From: QGNO01 sp964493125
Lineage (GTDB): Bacteria; Chloroflexota; Dehalococcoidia; Lucifugimonadales; QGNO01
DNA length: 56,960 nt
Assembly: GCA_964493125.1 (NCBI GenBank)
Contig: CAZBMS010000004.1
Span: 1-56,960 of the forward strand
Direction: 5' to 3'
This document shows, piece by piece, positions 43,530-52,827 of this stretch (positions are counted from its first letter, which is position 1; each line of letters opens with the position of its first letter). The notes beneath the pieces are model-generated. The model saw only the letters and a list, made by a program, of their open reading frames with translations. It was not told the DNA's origin and ran no database searches. Position numbers and translations under genes: made by a program.

Positions 43530-45134
43530 CTATTGGCGCAGAGATTTTCGATTTATCTCTCTTAACTTAAGTAACGGCGACTCACCATGCCCAAAAATCT
43601 TTATCAAACTTAAATACTGAGTGTACAGTGCGTCATAAACGTGTTTGTTCTTCGCAATAGGTTTAATCGTAAAAATTGGATCTGGTACCATCGCATCTGA
43701 GGCAGCCATTACAGAATCATATACTCCGCTCGCTACTGCACCTAGCAGCGCTGCCCCAAACACACTCGAATTCTGTACTGCTGAAACCTCAATTTCAAAG
43801 CCAGTAACATCTGAATATATCTGCAATAACATGCTGTTACTTGTAAGCCCACCACCAGCACGAAGCCCATAAACTGGAATGCCGGCGTCACAAAACGTAT
43901 CTACAACATACCTGGTCCCAAACGCAGTTGATTCAATCAATGATCTATAAACATCTTCGGGGGTTGTTTGAAGGGTATAACCAATCACAGCACCACTGAG
44001 ATCGCCAACAACTTCAGGTTTCCTACCTCCGTTGAACCAATCTAAAGCAACCAAACCGTTTGCACCTGGGGATAATTTTTGGGCTTTCTCAGTTAAGTAT
44101 TCGTGAGATTGATTAACTTGCTCTGTAAACCAATTGAAGGCATCACCCACAGCCACTTGAGGCACTCCATAAAGGAATTGTCCAGGGAAAATAGCATCTC
44201 TAGCGACCCCAGCTATTCCCGGTACAACAGCCTCTCTCTCAGAAAGCAAGAAATGTACTGTCGATGTTCCCATCATCATGTACATAACACCATCAGCGGT
44301 AATACCTCCGCCTATAGCTCCTGCCGGTCCGTCAATCGTGGGAACAGAAACGCTAATACCCAGCGGCAGTCCCAACCGTTGTGCCCAATAGGGCCTCAAA
44401 TAACCTGCACTAGTGCCAGGGCTAGCTATAGTTCCTGCCCCCTTGGACAAATAAAAGTCAGCAAGCCCAGGGTCTACGGATTGCAGATACTCTCTAGAAG
44501 GCGGACCATCCACTTTGCTGATATACGCTAAATATTCAGCACCGAATGAGTTCCTTTGAAAATTACCAGTGAGTTGCCAAACCAGCCAATCACTTTCCTC
44601 TACAATTAAGTCTGCTTCGCGATATATAGTAGGGTCTTCTTTAAGTAACTGCAGGGCTTTCGCAAGCATAAATGCAGGAGAGACCGCACCACCACAACGG
44701 TTAATCCACATCTCGCGACGTTCGAGGGCAACTCTGGTTAGTAAGTTGGCTTCAGCTTGCGCCGAATTGTGTTTCCAGAGTTTTGGCCAAGCGTGAGGTT
44801 TTAAGTTCTTATTTCCCAAAAAAACTAGGGGCGTACCATCACTTTTTACCGGCAACACCGTACAGCCTGTAGAGTCGATACCGATGCCACCTATCAAGGA
44901 AACATCAACTTCTTTGGCAACTTTCCTGACAACAGCGATCATGGAATCCAGCCAGTCCTGTGGGTGTTGCAAAGCCCACTGCGGAGGCAACTCTACGTTA
45001 CCATATGGTAACTGTCCTTCTATAACTCCATGTTGATACAGCTCAGTGGCACTTGCATGAACAGAACCGTTTTCTGTATCAACAACTTGCGCACGTACCG
45101 AAAGAGTACCAAAATCTAAACCTACGACAAGCAT
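43530..45134 (-). CDS. FGGY-family carbohydrate kinase, ribulokinase-like
   Basis: 534 residues. VVGLDFGTLSVRAQVVDTENG at the start, GIGIDSTGCTVLPV, PTIDGPAGAIGGG, MMMGTSTVHFLLS and GLRAGGGLTSNSMLLQIYSDV are typical of ribulokinases (AraB type). It phosphorylates a ribulose-like sugar or polyol. No araA or araD lies near, so the substrate is open. AGGA four bases upstream of ATG. Last gene of the M20-amidase-kinase row on the minus strand. Confidence 0.88.
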   Translation of the reverse strand: MLVVGLDFGTLSVRAQVVDTENGSVHASATELYQHGVIEGQLPYGNVELPPQWALQHPQDWLDSMIAVVRKVAKEVDVSLIGGIGIDSTGCTVLPVKSDGTPLVFLGNKNLKPHAWPKLWKHNSAQAEANLLTRVALERREMWINRCGGAVSPAFMLAKALQLLKEDPTIYREADLIVEESDWLVWQLTGNFQRNSFGAEYLAYISKVDGPPSREYLQSVDPGLADFYLSKGAGTIASPGTSAGYLRPYWAQRLGLPLGISVSVPTIDGPAGAIGGGITADGVMYMMMGTSTVHFLLSEREAVVPGIAGVARDAIFPGQFLYGVPQVAVGDAFNWFTEQVNQSHEYLTEKAQKLSPGANGLVALDWFNGGRKPEVVGDLSGAVIGYTLQTTPEDVYRSLIESTAFGTRYVVDTFCDAGIPVYGLRAGGGLTSNSMLLQIYSDVTGFEIEVSAVQNSSVFGAALLGAVASGVYDSVMAASDAMVPDPIFTIKPIAKNKHVYDALYTQYLSLIKIFGHGESPLLKLREINRKSLRQ

Positions 45135-45215
45135 GATTTCCTACAATAACTCTTCATAATGACATAATGAAAATTTCAAAGCGTGTAATTTGCTGACCTG
45201 AAAAGATGCGGATGA

Positions 45216-46655
45216 CTAGGAAATTCGAGGCCTTAAATGTTCCCAAGGCCTTGCTTTCTCAAATGCCGCGGAGGCCTGTAACACGAGATTTTCTTTCCCA
45301 ACTTCCGCAACTATTTGTATTCCAACAGGCATCCCATTGCTAGCAAAACCACAAGGGACGCTTGCTGCCGGATTTCCTGACATATTGAAAGGGTAATTAT
45401 GCCCATACCATCCCGACATGGGATCTATAGATTTTCCATCAATCAAATTAGGTCGATCGGAGCCCTTGAATGCAGTTACAGATACTGCAGGAGTTATCAA
45501 GAGATCAACTTTACGGAAGTAATTTCTTACATATGATCGGTGTTTCTCAAGCTCCGCAAGGGCTTGCGCATACTCTATGCCAGTCACTTGGCCTCCCAAT
45601 TCTATAGCCTCTCTGATATATGGCATCATTTTGGCGCCCCATTCATTAATCAAATGTATGTTATTTGCATAAGAAGCTGGACCTCGCAAACTAACCAGCG
45701 TCTTGTGGAGCGACTCTACGTCTATTTCGAATTTGTCATCTAAAACCTCTGCTCCAAGATCGATTAATGACCTGAAACCGTCTTCGCTAATCGCTCGGAC
45801 TTCAGGATCCACAGGTACAGAACCAAGATTTGGAGTCCACGCTACACGTAATCCTTTAATCCCGTCATCTAAACCAGACAAGAAATCAGGCGGATTGTCC
45901 TGTATAGTACCTTGCCTAGCCTCTCGATGCGGGCCAGAGACAACATTAAGAAAAAGAGCCGCATCTCTCACATTCCTGGAAATCGGCCCATCTCTAGAAA
46001 AATCGACTGGATTCCAGCTCATCAAGCCCTTTTCTCTCCTTGGCACCCTCCCTTGAGTAGCCATGATTCCAAAGACGCCACAAAATGCACTAGGAATTCT
46101 AATGGACCCAGCTCCGTCAGAACCATGGGCAATAGGGTTAAGTCCTGCAGCAACCGAGGCGGCGGCCCCACCACTTGAGGCTCCACTGGTCATCAAAGGG
46201 TTCCAAGGGTTATTACAATTAGGTTTGAGATTGTTTTCCGTCACGCCCCCTCCTTCACCAAATTCGGGGGTGTTGGTCTTACCAATAATTATCGCTCCAG
46301 CCTCTCGCAATCTCTCCACAAACAAGTCATCTTGATCAGGGACAAAATGTTCATAAGCCAAAGAACCGTTAGTAGTTCGTATTCCCTTAGTAGCTGCCAA
46401 ATCTTTTATGGAAACTGGTACTCCATGTAGAAGACCTAGTTCCTTTCCTTCCATAACATCAGATTCAGCAGCTGTAGCAGCTTCGACCGCCTGTTCTTCA
46501 GCCACAGTCATAAATGCGTTTAGCTCAGGATCTAATGCCGCAATTCTCTCAAGATATAGCTTGGTTACCTCCAAAGCTGATACCTCTTTGCGACCAATCA
46601 ACTCTCGAATTTTGTAGGCAGGCGTAAATGCCAAATCGCTATGTTGCACAATCAT
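45216..46655 (-). CDS. Amidase signature family enzyme
   Basis: 479 residues. The Ser-cisSer-Lys triad is visible: Lys in GVPVSIKDLAAT, cis-Ser in TSGASSGGAAASVAAG and nucleophile Ser in GSDGAGSIRIPSAFCGVFG. GatA and other amidases share this fold. It is not next to gatB or a full gatC; a GatC-like peptide lies at 36.9 kb. Probably hydrolyses a small amide. A GTG at 46649 fits the ribosome site better than ATG 46655. Confidence 0.9.
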   Translation of the reverse strand: MIVQHSDLAFTPAYKIRELIGRKEVSALEVTKLYLERIAALDPELNAFMTVAEEQAVEAATAAESDVMEGKELGLLHGVPVSIKDLAATKGIRTTNGSLAYEHFVPDQDDLFVERLREAGAIIIGKTNTPEFGEGGGVTENNLKPNCNNPWNPLMTSGASSGGAAASVAAGLNPIAHGSDGAGSIRIPSAFCGVFGIMATQGRVPRREKGLMSWNPVDFSRDGPISRNVRDAALFLNVVSGPHREARQGTIQDNPPDFLSGLDDGIKGLRVAWTPNLGSVPVDPEVRAISEDGFRSLIDLGAEVLDDKFEIDVESLHKTLVSLRGPASYANNIHLINEWGAKMMPYIREAIELGGQVTGIEYAQALAELEKHRSYVRNYFRKVDLLITPAVSVTAFKGSDRPNLIDGKSIDPMSGWYGHNYPFNMSGNPAASVPCGFASNGMPVGIQIVAEVGKENLVLQASAAFEKARPWEHLRPRIS

Positions 46656-46679
46656 GCTCCCTGAACAAGGTACAGTCTG

Positions 46680-48131
46680 TTAACTAAGAGCCTTTTTCGC
46701 ATAAGCTTTCAGCATGTGTATGTGTGACAGCTCGCATTCAATCAAGCCCCCAACAACATCTGACCCATCTATAACAAAGTATTCATCACCAGACGGACCA
46801 ACCCCACCACCTCCAACCCCAACACTACGAATCATCGGTAAACCAAGATCATTCTTATAAAGAGACCAAGGTCCTCCGCCACCGCTATAGGGAGCAATAA
46901 TCAACGGAACTTCCATCTCCTCAAAAGCCTCTACAACTGCCTGTACTAATTCGGTTTCGGTGCCTGTCTGTGAAGAATCGTTGGCAGCTAAAACATCCAA
47001 CTCAATATCTCCAAAACCTTCGGCCTCCAAGTGATCTCGGATTTGTTTAACTACCTTGTCTACGCTGAAACCACGAGGCACTCTTAAATCAAACCTAGCG
47101 GCGGCAGTATTGGGCAATGTAAACGGCATGGTTCCTGCGCCCATGAGCCCAGCTCTCAGGCTATTGATATTGAAGCTAGGCCCATAAAAATAGTTGAGGA
47201 CTGTCTCGTCTTCACCAAGGTCACCTGCTGGAGTTTTAATAGCGGCAACCCCAGGTAAAACTTGATTCCAACTGCCTCCACCCATCGCACTTCGGAAATC
47301 AAATGCAGCCTTTTTTTCATCTTCGTCAGGAGGGGTCAAATCATCATAAAAACCTTTAATGGTTATGTCATTACCATTTTTACCAGTTAACGTAGCCAAA
47401 GCTTGAACTAATCGCCAAGACGGACTGTCTACAACAGATTTAGTCATTCCATGGGCAGGTGCTCCTTGAGGTCCCCTACCCCATTTTTCGCCGCTACAAA
47501 TTAAATCCGCATATATCATCCCCTTGAATCCAAGGCTCATAAGAGCACGCCCTTGTCCATCCTGGGAAGCTCCCGGACTGAAGCTAGCTTTAGCTGTAGC
47601 CAATCTTGGTCGGTACTCCTCGTACATCTGTGGCCATGTGGGGCTCCCCAAAATCTCATCTCCTTCTATCAAAAACATCACGTTGAAAGGGACCTTACCC
47701 TCAACAGCATTCATAGCCTCCAGAGCGTTTAGCCATGCAATATAAGAACCTTTCGAAGGCGCACCCCTGCCAACTAAGACTCTAGAATACGGCCCCATTG
47801 AAGTCAGAGCCCCACTCCAAGGTGAGTTGTCCCATTGTTCATGCGGTGCGACTGGTCTAGTATCAAAATTTCCGTATACAACGATGGTATCTTCCGCACC
47901 AGCATCGTAATAAGCCCAAACTCCAGGAATATCAGGATCTCCTACAAGCTTCGCCTCGGTACAACCCATCTCCTTGTGTATCTCAACCAATAATTCAGCA
48001 CATTCCCGTACTCCATTGTTCTCTGTAGATACACTCGGCTGCTGAACAAAGCTTTGTATACGCTGAATATGCCGATCTTTGTTTTCTTCTAAATAAGCCC
48101 TTATCTTCTCTAATCCAATACCAACTCGCAT
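46680..48131 (-). CDS. M20-family homologue lacking metal ligands
   Basis: 483 residues, clearly M20/ArgE/dipeptidase-like over its length (VVYGNFDTRPVAPHEQW, VLVGRGAPSKGSYIAWLNALEAM, FLIEGDEILGSP, the dimerisation-domain SPSWRLVQALATL). But each position that binds zinc in the family is altered: His to Asn88 in the GHxD motif, the bridging Asp of GRGASDxKG missing (APSKG, Ser126), the Glu after EGxE to Ile160, the next Asp to Pro186, and the late His replaced by Gly/Pro. It may bind rather than cut, or use another mechanism. Strong GGAGGG site. Confidence 0.85.
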   Translation of the reverse strand: MRVGIGLEKIRAYLEENKDRHIQRIQSFVQQPSVSTENNGVRECAELLVEIHKEMGCTEAKLVGDPDIPGVWAYYDAGAEDTIVVYGNFDTRPVAPHEQWDNSPWSGALTSMGPYSRVLVGRGAPSKGSYIAWLNALEAMNAVEGKVPFNVMFLIEGDEILGSPTWPQMYEEYRPRLATAKASFSPGASQDGQGRALMSLGFKGMIYADLICSGEKWGRGPQGAPAHGMTKSVVDSPSWRLVQALATLTGKNGNDITIKGFYDDLTPPDEDEKKAAFDFRSAMGGGSWNQVLPGVAAIKTPAGDLGEDETVLNYFYGPSFNINSLRAGLMGAGTMPFTLPNTAAARFDLRVPRGFSVDKVVKQIRDHLEAEGFGDIELDVLAANDSSQTGTETELVQAVVEAFEEMEVPLIIAPYSGGGGPWSLYKNDLGLPMIRSVGVGGGGVGPSGDEYFVIDGSDVVGGLIECELSHIHMLKAYAKKALS

Positions 48132-48264
48132 TAGACCCTCCTATTCCGACAGCATATTGACAAGTGTCTGCGATTCTATGAGGGTTAGGATATGGAGTCA
48201 AACCTAGTTTTATTCTCAAACCTTTGCATAGACATAAAGTAGGATTAAAGACAAGGAGTAGTAG

Positions 48265-49209
48265 ATGCCCAGCATAGAAGACATAATCCTAAATCAAGGT
48301 AAATGGACAGGTATCTCAGGAGTTCGCCTCCACCTATCACACACATTCGTAGAGGACGCAGCGCGATTTATGGTACTCGACAACCCTGGTCACGCCTTTA
48401 TCCTAACCGGGTTCTTTATACCTCTTGGCTGGGATTCACCTACTGCCCCAGGACCTGTAAATAAGTCCTCACTAAACAATACTGTATCGGTTCCTAAATC
48501 TCCTATACCTGAAACGGGTTCGGTAGAAAGTGACGGACCTCCTGGCGCTTACTTCTTAGGAAAAGCCCTAACAAAACTTGGCTGGAAAGTCACATATGTT
48601 GTCGATCACTACGCGACTTTTACCCTCAAAGGCCAACCAACTGTTGAAGAGGTTATCGAATTTCCAATTACTGACGAGAAAAATAGCGAAGATTTTGCTA
48701 AAGAACTGCTAGCAAAACACGATCCAAGCGTACTAGTAGCAGTAGAAAGACCCGGAATGAGTGCGGAAGGAAAATATCAATTCGTAGGTGGCACCGACGT
48801 AACTGTTCGCACCGCCAAACTTGACTATCTTTTCCGACATCACAATGCGACTGTAGGCATCGGAGATTGGGGGAATGAAATCGGATTAGCGAATATTTCT
48901 GAATTCACAGGACCTAACTTGCCTAGCAAAGCGCCTACAATAACAGGATCAACTCACCCGATAATAGCCGCAGTTTCTAATTGGGGAGCTTATGGTCTTA
49001 TAGCTGCGATATCCAAAATCACAAATCGTAATTTACTGCCCCATCCCGACATGGAATTCGATCACATTCAAAGGCTTATTGAATGCGGAATGGTAGATGG
49101 GCGCGGACGTTCAGAATGGATAGTTGACGGATTTGGCCCAGAAGAAAACCGTCGTGTGCTGGTTGATCTTTGGGATCATCTCTACGCTGCTGGCATCACC
49201 AAGCTATAA
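48265..49209 (+). CDS. D-glutamate cyclase-like protein (DUF4392)
   Basis: 314 residues. DGPPGAYFLGKALTKLG, VAVERPGMSAEGKYQF, VGIGDWGNEIGLAN and the late LLPHPDMEFDHIQRLIECGMVDGRG are those of the DUF4392 domain found in mammalian D-glutamate cyclase (D-Glu to 5-oxo-D-proline). Bacterial single-domain members are little studied, so the substrate is inferred. AAGGAG seven bases before ATG. Divergent from the M20-like gene. Confidence 0.82.
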   Translation: MPSIEDIILNQGKWTGISGVRLHLSHTFVEDAARFMVLDNPGHAFILTGFFIPLGWDSPTAPGPVNKSSLNNTVSVPKSPIPETGSVESDGPPGAYFLGKALTKLGWKVTYVVDHYATFTLKGQPTVEEVIEFPITDEKNSEDFAKELLAKHDPSVLVAVERPGMSAEGKYQFVGGTDVTVRTAKLDYLFRHHNATVGIGDWGNEIGLANISEFTGPNLPSKAPTITGSTHPIIAAVSNWGAYGLIAAISKITNRNLLPHPDMEFDHIQRLIECGMVDGRGRSEWIVDGFGPEENRRVLVDLWDHLYAAGITKL

Positions 49210-49265
49210 ATTATCGCCGTGTATTAAATAAAGCCGATACTAATGATGTGTGATAGTAGAATACC

Positions 49266-49994
49266 ATGTTAGAATATGCGTACTGGCCACGTGTTATGGA
49301 TCGAAAACTACTAAAAATCTTACACACCTCAGACGTTCATATAGGAAGTGACACCTATCCAAGAGAAGCACTAGAGGGATTAGAAAAAGTGCTCAGCATG
49401 GCTGATTCTCTCTCAGTGGATGCACTTCTAATTGCAGGAGACCTTTTTGACAGGTCAACAGTTCCCAATAAAATCGTAGAGTACGTTTTTACTTCTTTAT
49501 CGAATCTCAAATGCCCTGTCGTTGTACTTCCTGGCAATCATGACACCCTATTAACATCAGATTCATTTGAACAGGCTACTGGGCAAAATGGAGTTAATAT
49601 TATAAGAGATCCGGCAGGAGAAATGCTCACGTTCAAAGGGTTGACCCTTTCAGTCTGGGGACGACCAGTTTATGAGCATGTACCAAGCTTTCATCCTATA
49701 GGCCAACTTCCGGCAAGGCCAAATAAAGGCTGGTACATAGCTATCGGTCACGGTATAGTTTTGGATTCCTCAAGTTTCGAAGATAGAGGATCTCCGATAA
49801 GCCACGAAGAGTTAGCAAAGGCAGACTGTGACTACATTGCTCTAGGCCATACCCACGTATTCAGAGACGTCACAAAGGGAAAAGCTTCCGCATTTTACAG
49901 CGGAGCGCCATCGGGCGGTCAAGAAAAAACCGTTGCATTGGTAACTCTAGATCCATCTGACGGAGTAACCACTGAACGGTTACTAGTTTCCTAA
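49266..49994 (+). CDS. Metallophosphoesterase, SbcD/Mre11-like
   Basis: 242 residues. Five calcineurin-like motifs in order: LHTSDVHIG, AGDLFDRS, LPGNHD, AIGHG and ALGHTHVF. The order and spacing resemble the nuclease core of SbcD/Mre11, but there is no C-terminal capping domain and no sbcC next to it. No ribosome site is seen for ATG 49266 or ATG 49296. The stop overlaps the end of the convergent M42 gene by four bases. Confidence 0.87.
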   Translation: MLEYAYWPRVMDRKLLKILHTSDVHIGSDTYPREALEGLEKVLSMADSLSVDALLIAGDLFDRSTVPNKIVEYVFTSLSNLKCPVVVLPGNHDTLLTSDSFEQATGQNGVNIIRDPAGEMLTFKGLTLSVWGRPVYEHVPSFHPIGQLPARPNKGWYIAIGHGIVLDSSSFEDRGSPISHEELAKADCDYIALGHTHVFRDVTKGKASAFYSGAPSGGQEKTVALVTLDPSDGVTTERLLVS

Positions 49995-51073
49995 TCAAAC
50001 GCCTTCAAGTAATCGACTGTCTTGGCATCTAGTTTCAATATCACCGACGAAACCAGATCAACCGCATAGTCAAAGTCTTGCCGATTAATAATTCCGTTAT
50101 GACTGTGGAGATACCTTGTTGGAACTGCAATATTGATACTAGGCGCCCCACCTCTAGTTCGCTGCATCTCCGCTCCATCTTCACCATAACCACTCAAAAC
50201 GTTAAATTGCATAGGGATTTTATTTTCTGCTGCAACTTCTAAAAACAAATCTCTCAATTTCAGATTAGGCAACATAGAATTATCGTGAAGAAAAATTGAA
50301 GGGCCGTCTCCCAATTTCTCCTGTGCTTCATCCTTTGTAATTCCCGGGTAATCGCTAGCTACCCCAGATTCCAGACTAATACCTATATCTGGTGCCACTT
50401 GGTAACTGCTAGTATGGGCCCCTCTAAGTCCAATCTCTTCCTGAACTGTAGCCACTCCATATACAGTATTCGGGGGCGATTTCTTCTTCAAAGTTCGCAT
50501 AATCTCAATCACAAGAGCAACTCCTATCCGATCATCCCATGCCTTTGCCAAGTACAAATTTTCATCACTTAAAACCGTAAATTTACTATCTGGGGCAATA
50601 GGATCACCTGGCCGGATACCCAATCTAGATTCCGCGTCTTCCTGATCAGTAGCCCCGACATCAATAAACATGTCTTGTCGTTTAAACACCCTTTGTCTAG
50701 CTTCTGGCTCCATAACATGAACAGTCTTGATTCCCGTAACTCCCAATATTGGCCCGTTATTTGTTAGGATTTTCCATCTCTGGTTTATCAGAGACTGATC
50801 CAGCCACCCACCTATGGTTTGAAACTTTATGAATCCTTCTGGAGTAATAAACTTCACCATCAAGCCCAATTCGTCCATATGTCCAGCTAACATAATACGA
50901 GGAGTCTCAGATTTGCCATCCAGTCTTGATATTAACGATCCAATCCCGTCCGTTTTTAATTCATTGCATATCGGCTTTAGTTCTCTTTCTACAATACTTC
51001 TTACAGGACCTTCGAATCCGGACGGTCCGTAAGCATTCGTGAGCTCTTCCAAGAGACCTTTAACTCTATCCAT
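49991..51073 (-). CDS. M42 family aminopeptidase
   Basis: 360 residues. LAGHMDELGLMVKFI (first metal His and Asp), AWDDRIGVALVIEIM (bridging Asp), VATVQEEIGLRGA (catalytic Glu and metal Glu) and TRYLHSHNGIINR (last His) give the full dizinc site, in contrast to the M20 homologue nearby. Cytosolic TET-type aminopeptidase. AGGAGG precedes ATG. Three bases after folE on the same strand. Confidence 0.93.
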   Translation of the reverse strand: MDRVKGLLEELTNAYGPSGFEGPVRSIVERELKPICNELKTDGIGSLISRLDGKSETPRIMLAGHMDELGLMVKFITPEGFIKFQTIGGWLDQSLINQRWKILTNNGPILGVTGIKTVHVMEPEARQRVFKRQDMFIDVGATDQEDAESRLGIRPGDPIAPDSKFTVLSDENLYLAKAWDDRIGVALVIEIMRTLKKKSPPNTVYGVATVQEEIGLRGAHTSSYQVAPDIGISLESGVASDYPGITKDEAQEKLGDGPSIFLHDNSMLPNLKLRDLFLEVAAENKIPMQFNVLSGYGEDGAEMQRTRGGAPSINIAVPTRYLHSHNGIINRQDFDYAVDLVSSVILKLDAKTVDYLKAFD

Positions 51074-51076
51074 TGA

Positions 51077-51709
51077 CTAAACCTCCTTAGTATCCAGACG
51101 CAACTGTAAATAGTTTTGAAACTTTTCCTCGAGTTTCTTGTCCGTCAAGAAAGCTCCTCGACGAGCCGTACTTAGAGCCAAGCTGGAGCGCTGTTCAACA
51201 TCGCCCTGTATAAGACAATAGTGAACTGCCTGGACTACAACAATTACGCCAAGAGGGCTTAAATATTGATTAATAATGTTGGCTATCTGCTGAGTCATAC
51301 GTTCCTGCACTTGAAGTCGTTTTGCAAACATTTGTACAACTCTAACGAGCTTAGATAATCCAGCCAGTACCCTACCTTCAGGATCTGGTATGTACCCAAT
51401 ATCTACTCTACCTCGGAACGGGACAACATGATGTTCACACATAGAAGTAAACTCAATATTATCAAGAATTATCATCTCCCCAGAACCATCAACCGGATAA
51501 TCATTCTGTTCAACCTCAAGCGTATCTCCCAAATGTGTTTCAGGCTCTTCGTACAAACCCTCGGTACAGCTAAGCAATCCTGCAGCCCACCGATCAGGAG
51601 TTCTGATCAATCCTTCTCTATCAGGGTCTTCTCCCATTAACTCTAGTACTTGGCGCAGGAGGGGTTTTAGCTTTTCAAGCTGCTCTATTCTGGTGATGGT
51701 ATCGCCCAC
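51077..51709 (-). CDS. folE: GTP cyclohydrolase I
   Basis: Makes 7,8-dihydroneopterin triphosphate from GTP, the first step of folate and pterins. 210 residues, GTG start with GGAGG upstream. Zinc ligands Cys91 and His94 in SMCEHHVVPFRG and Cys165 in AVHYCLIQGD; GLSKLVRVVQMFAKRLQVQERMTQQI and STARRGAF are family signatures. Lies between an SDR and the M42 gene on one strand. Confidence 0.96.
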   Translation of the reverse strand: MGDTITRIEQLEKLKPLLRQVLELMGEDPDREGLIRTPDRWAAGLLSCTEGLYEEPETHLGDTLEVEQNDYPVDGSGEMIILDNIEFTSMCEHHVVPFRGRVDIGYIPDPEGRVLAGLSKLVRVVQMFAKRLQVQERMTQQIANIINQYLSPLGVIVVVQAVHYCLIQGDVEQRSSLALSTARRGAFLTDKKLEEKFQNYLQLRLDTKEV

Positions 51710-51728
51710 TTATGCCTCCCAATTCATA

Positions 51729-52496
51729 TCACTTCTTATTTTTAAAATTGACGCCCAGATGATTACCTGAATCTACTCTTATGGTTTCTCCAGTAATTGT
51801 CTGACTTCGCAAAAGAGTGACAATCATTTCTGCTATCTCTTCTGAAGATGATTCCATTCCAAGCGGAGTCTTAGAAAGCACGTCTCTAATCCACGACTCT
51901 TCAGTGATTCCAGAATGCCTCATAACTGGACCTGGCGCGATTGCATTAACCAAAATTCCACTGCCAGCAAGCTCCAAAGCAAATGCACGGGTCATAAAAT
52001 CAATTGAGGCTTTTGCAGTCAAATAAGGGAGATAATTGCGATTCGGTGTTTCTCCCGCCGCGGAATCTCCAAACATCACAATGTGTCCTTTAGTACTTCC
52101 CGGATTACTCCTCATGTGGTTGGAAGCATATGAAGCAATGAGATAGTTTCCCTTAGCTGAAGACATCGCTTTGTCCCATTCAATCCCATCCAATTCTGTA
52201 ACCGGGGTCCTCGAAAAATCAGAGGCCAAGTTGATAACGAACCAGAGTCTCCCAAGTTCTACTACAGATTCTGCCATAATTCGTTCAACATCAGCTTCAA
52301 CACTGATATCTCCTTGCACCAAGTGGATTTTGTTAACCTGTGGCAACAACTCACTTCTCAATGCTGAGGCCTCATCTAAAGATTCCCTATAAGCTATTGC
52401 CAAATCGACTCTTTCCTTGGCTAAACGCCGAGCGACTACCGAGCCAAGTCGTTTGGATCCTACGATTAAGGCTGTTTTACCTTGTAAAGAAAGCAA
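51729..52496 (-). CDS. SDR oxidoreductase, pteridine reductase-like
   Basis: About 255 residues from TTG 52496 (GGGAG six bases upstream; GTG 52511 is the alternative). Short-chain dehydrogenase with the altered glycine motif GSKRLG, NLASDF, and the catalytic YLTAKAS (Tyr and Lys) with Ser in FGDSAAG. The NADPH-type GSKRLG and the neighbouring folE suggest FolM/PTR1-like dihydropteridine or dihydromonapterin reductase activity. A generic 3-oxoacyl-ACP-like reductase is not excluded. Confidence 0.78.
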   Translation of the reverse strand: MLSLQGKTALIVGSKRLGSVVARRLAKERVDLAIAYRESLDEASALRSELLPQVNKIHLVQGDISVEADVERIMAESVVELGRLWFVINLASDFSRTPVTELDGIEWDKAMSSAKGNYLIASYASNHMRSNPGSTKGHIVMFGDSAAGETPNRNYLPYLTAKASIDFMTRAFALELAGSGILVNAIAPGPVMRHSGITEESWIRDVLSKTPLGMESSSEEIAEMIVTLLRSQTITGETIRVDSGNHLGVNFKNKK

Positions 52497-52827
52497 ATAA
52501 GACTCCCACACTTTTCAATTTCAGGCTATCGCGGAGCCCATTGTACTATAGAGATCTCAATTAAATTAATCGTCTTTAAATCTATGCGCTTTCATAACAA
52601 ATCACCGTGGCATATTCCTCTATATCCACTCCCTCTCCTTGACTAATCACACCGTAAATTCTTAGGTGTTTGTTGATAGTTAATCAGTGGATTAGTGTAG
52701 AATATTACATGCAATTAACGAAATACAATTGCAAATGTGGATCAAGCTGCAACTGCAGCTACTAGAAATCAGTGTTCAGAGCCAACACAAAAGTTTATTG
52801 CCTGATAAGAAACGTTCCCTGAAAAAG
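52497..52827. other. Divergent interval before YceI-like gene
   Basis: No gene is evident between the SDR and the lipoprotein. TTGATA (about 52673) and TAGAAT (about 52698), about 19 bases apart, may be a promoter for the lipoprotein. AGCTGCA-AC-TGCAGCT near 52745 is a perfect 7-bp inverted repeat in its leader. The frame stays open from 52729 but those residues lack a signal-peptide look. Confidence 0.4.
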
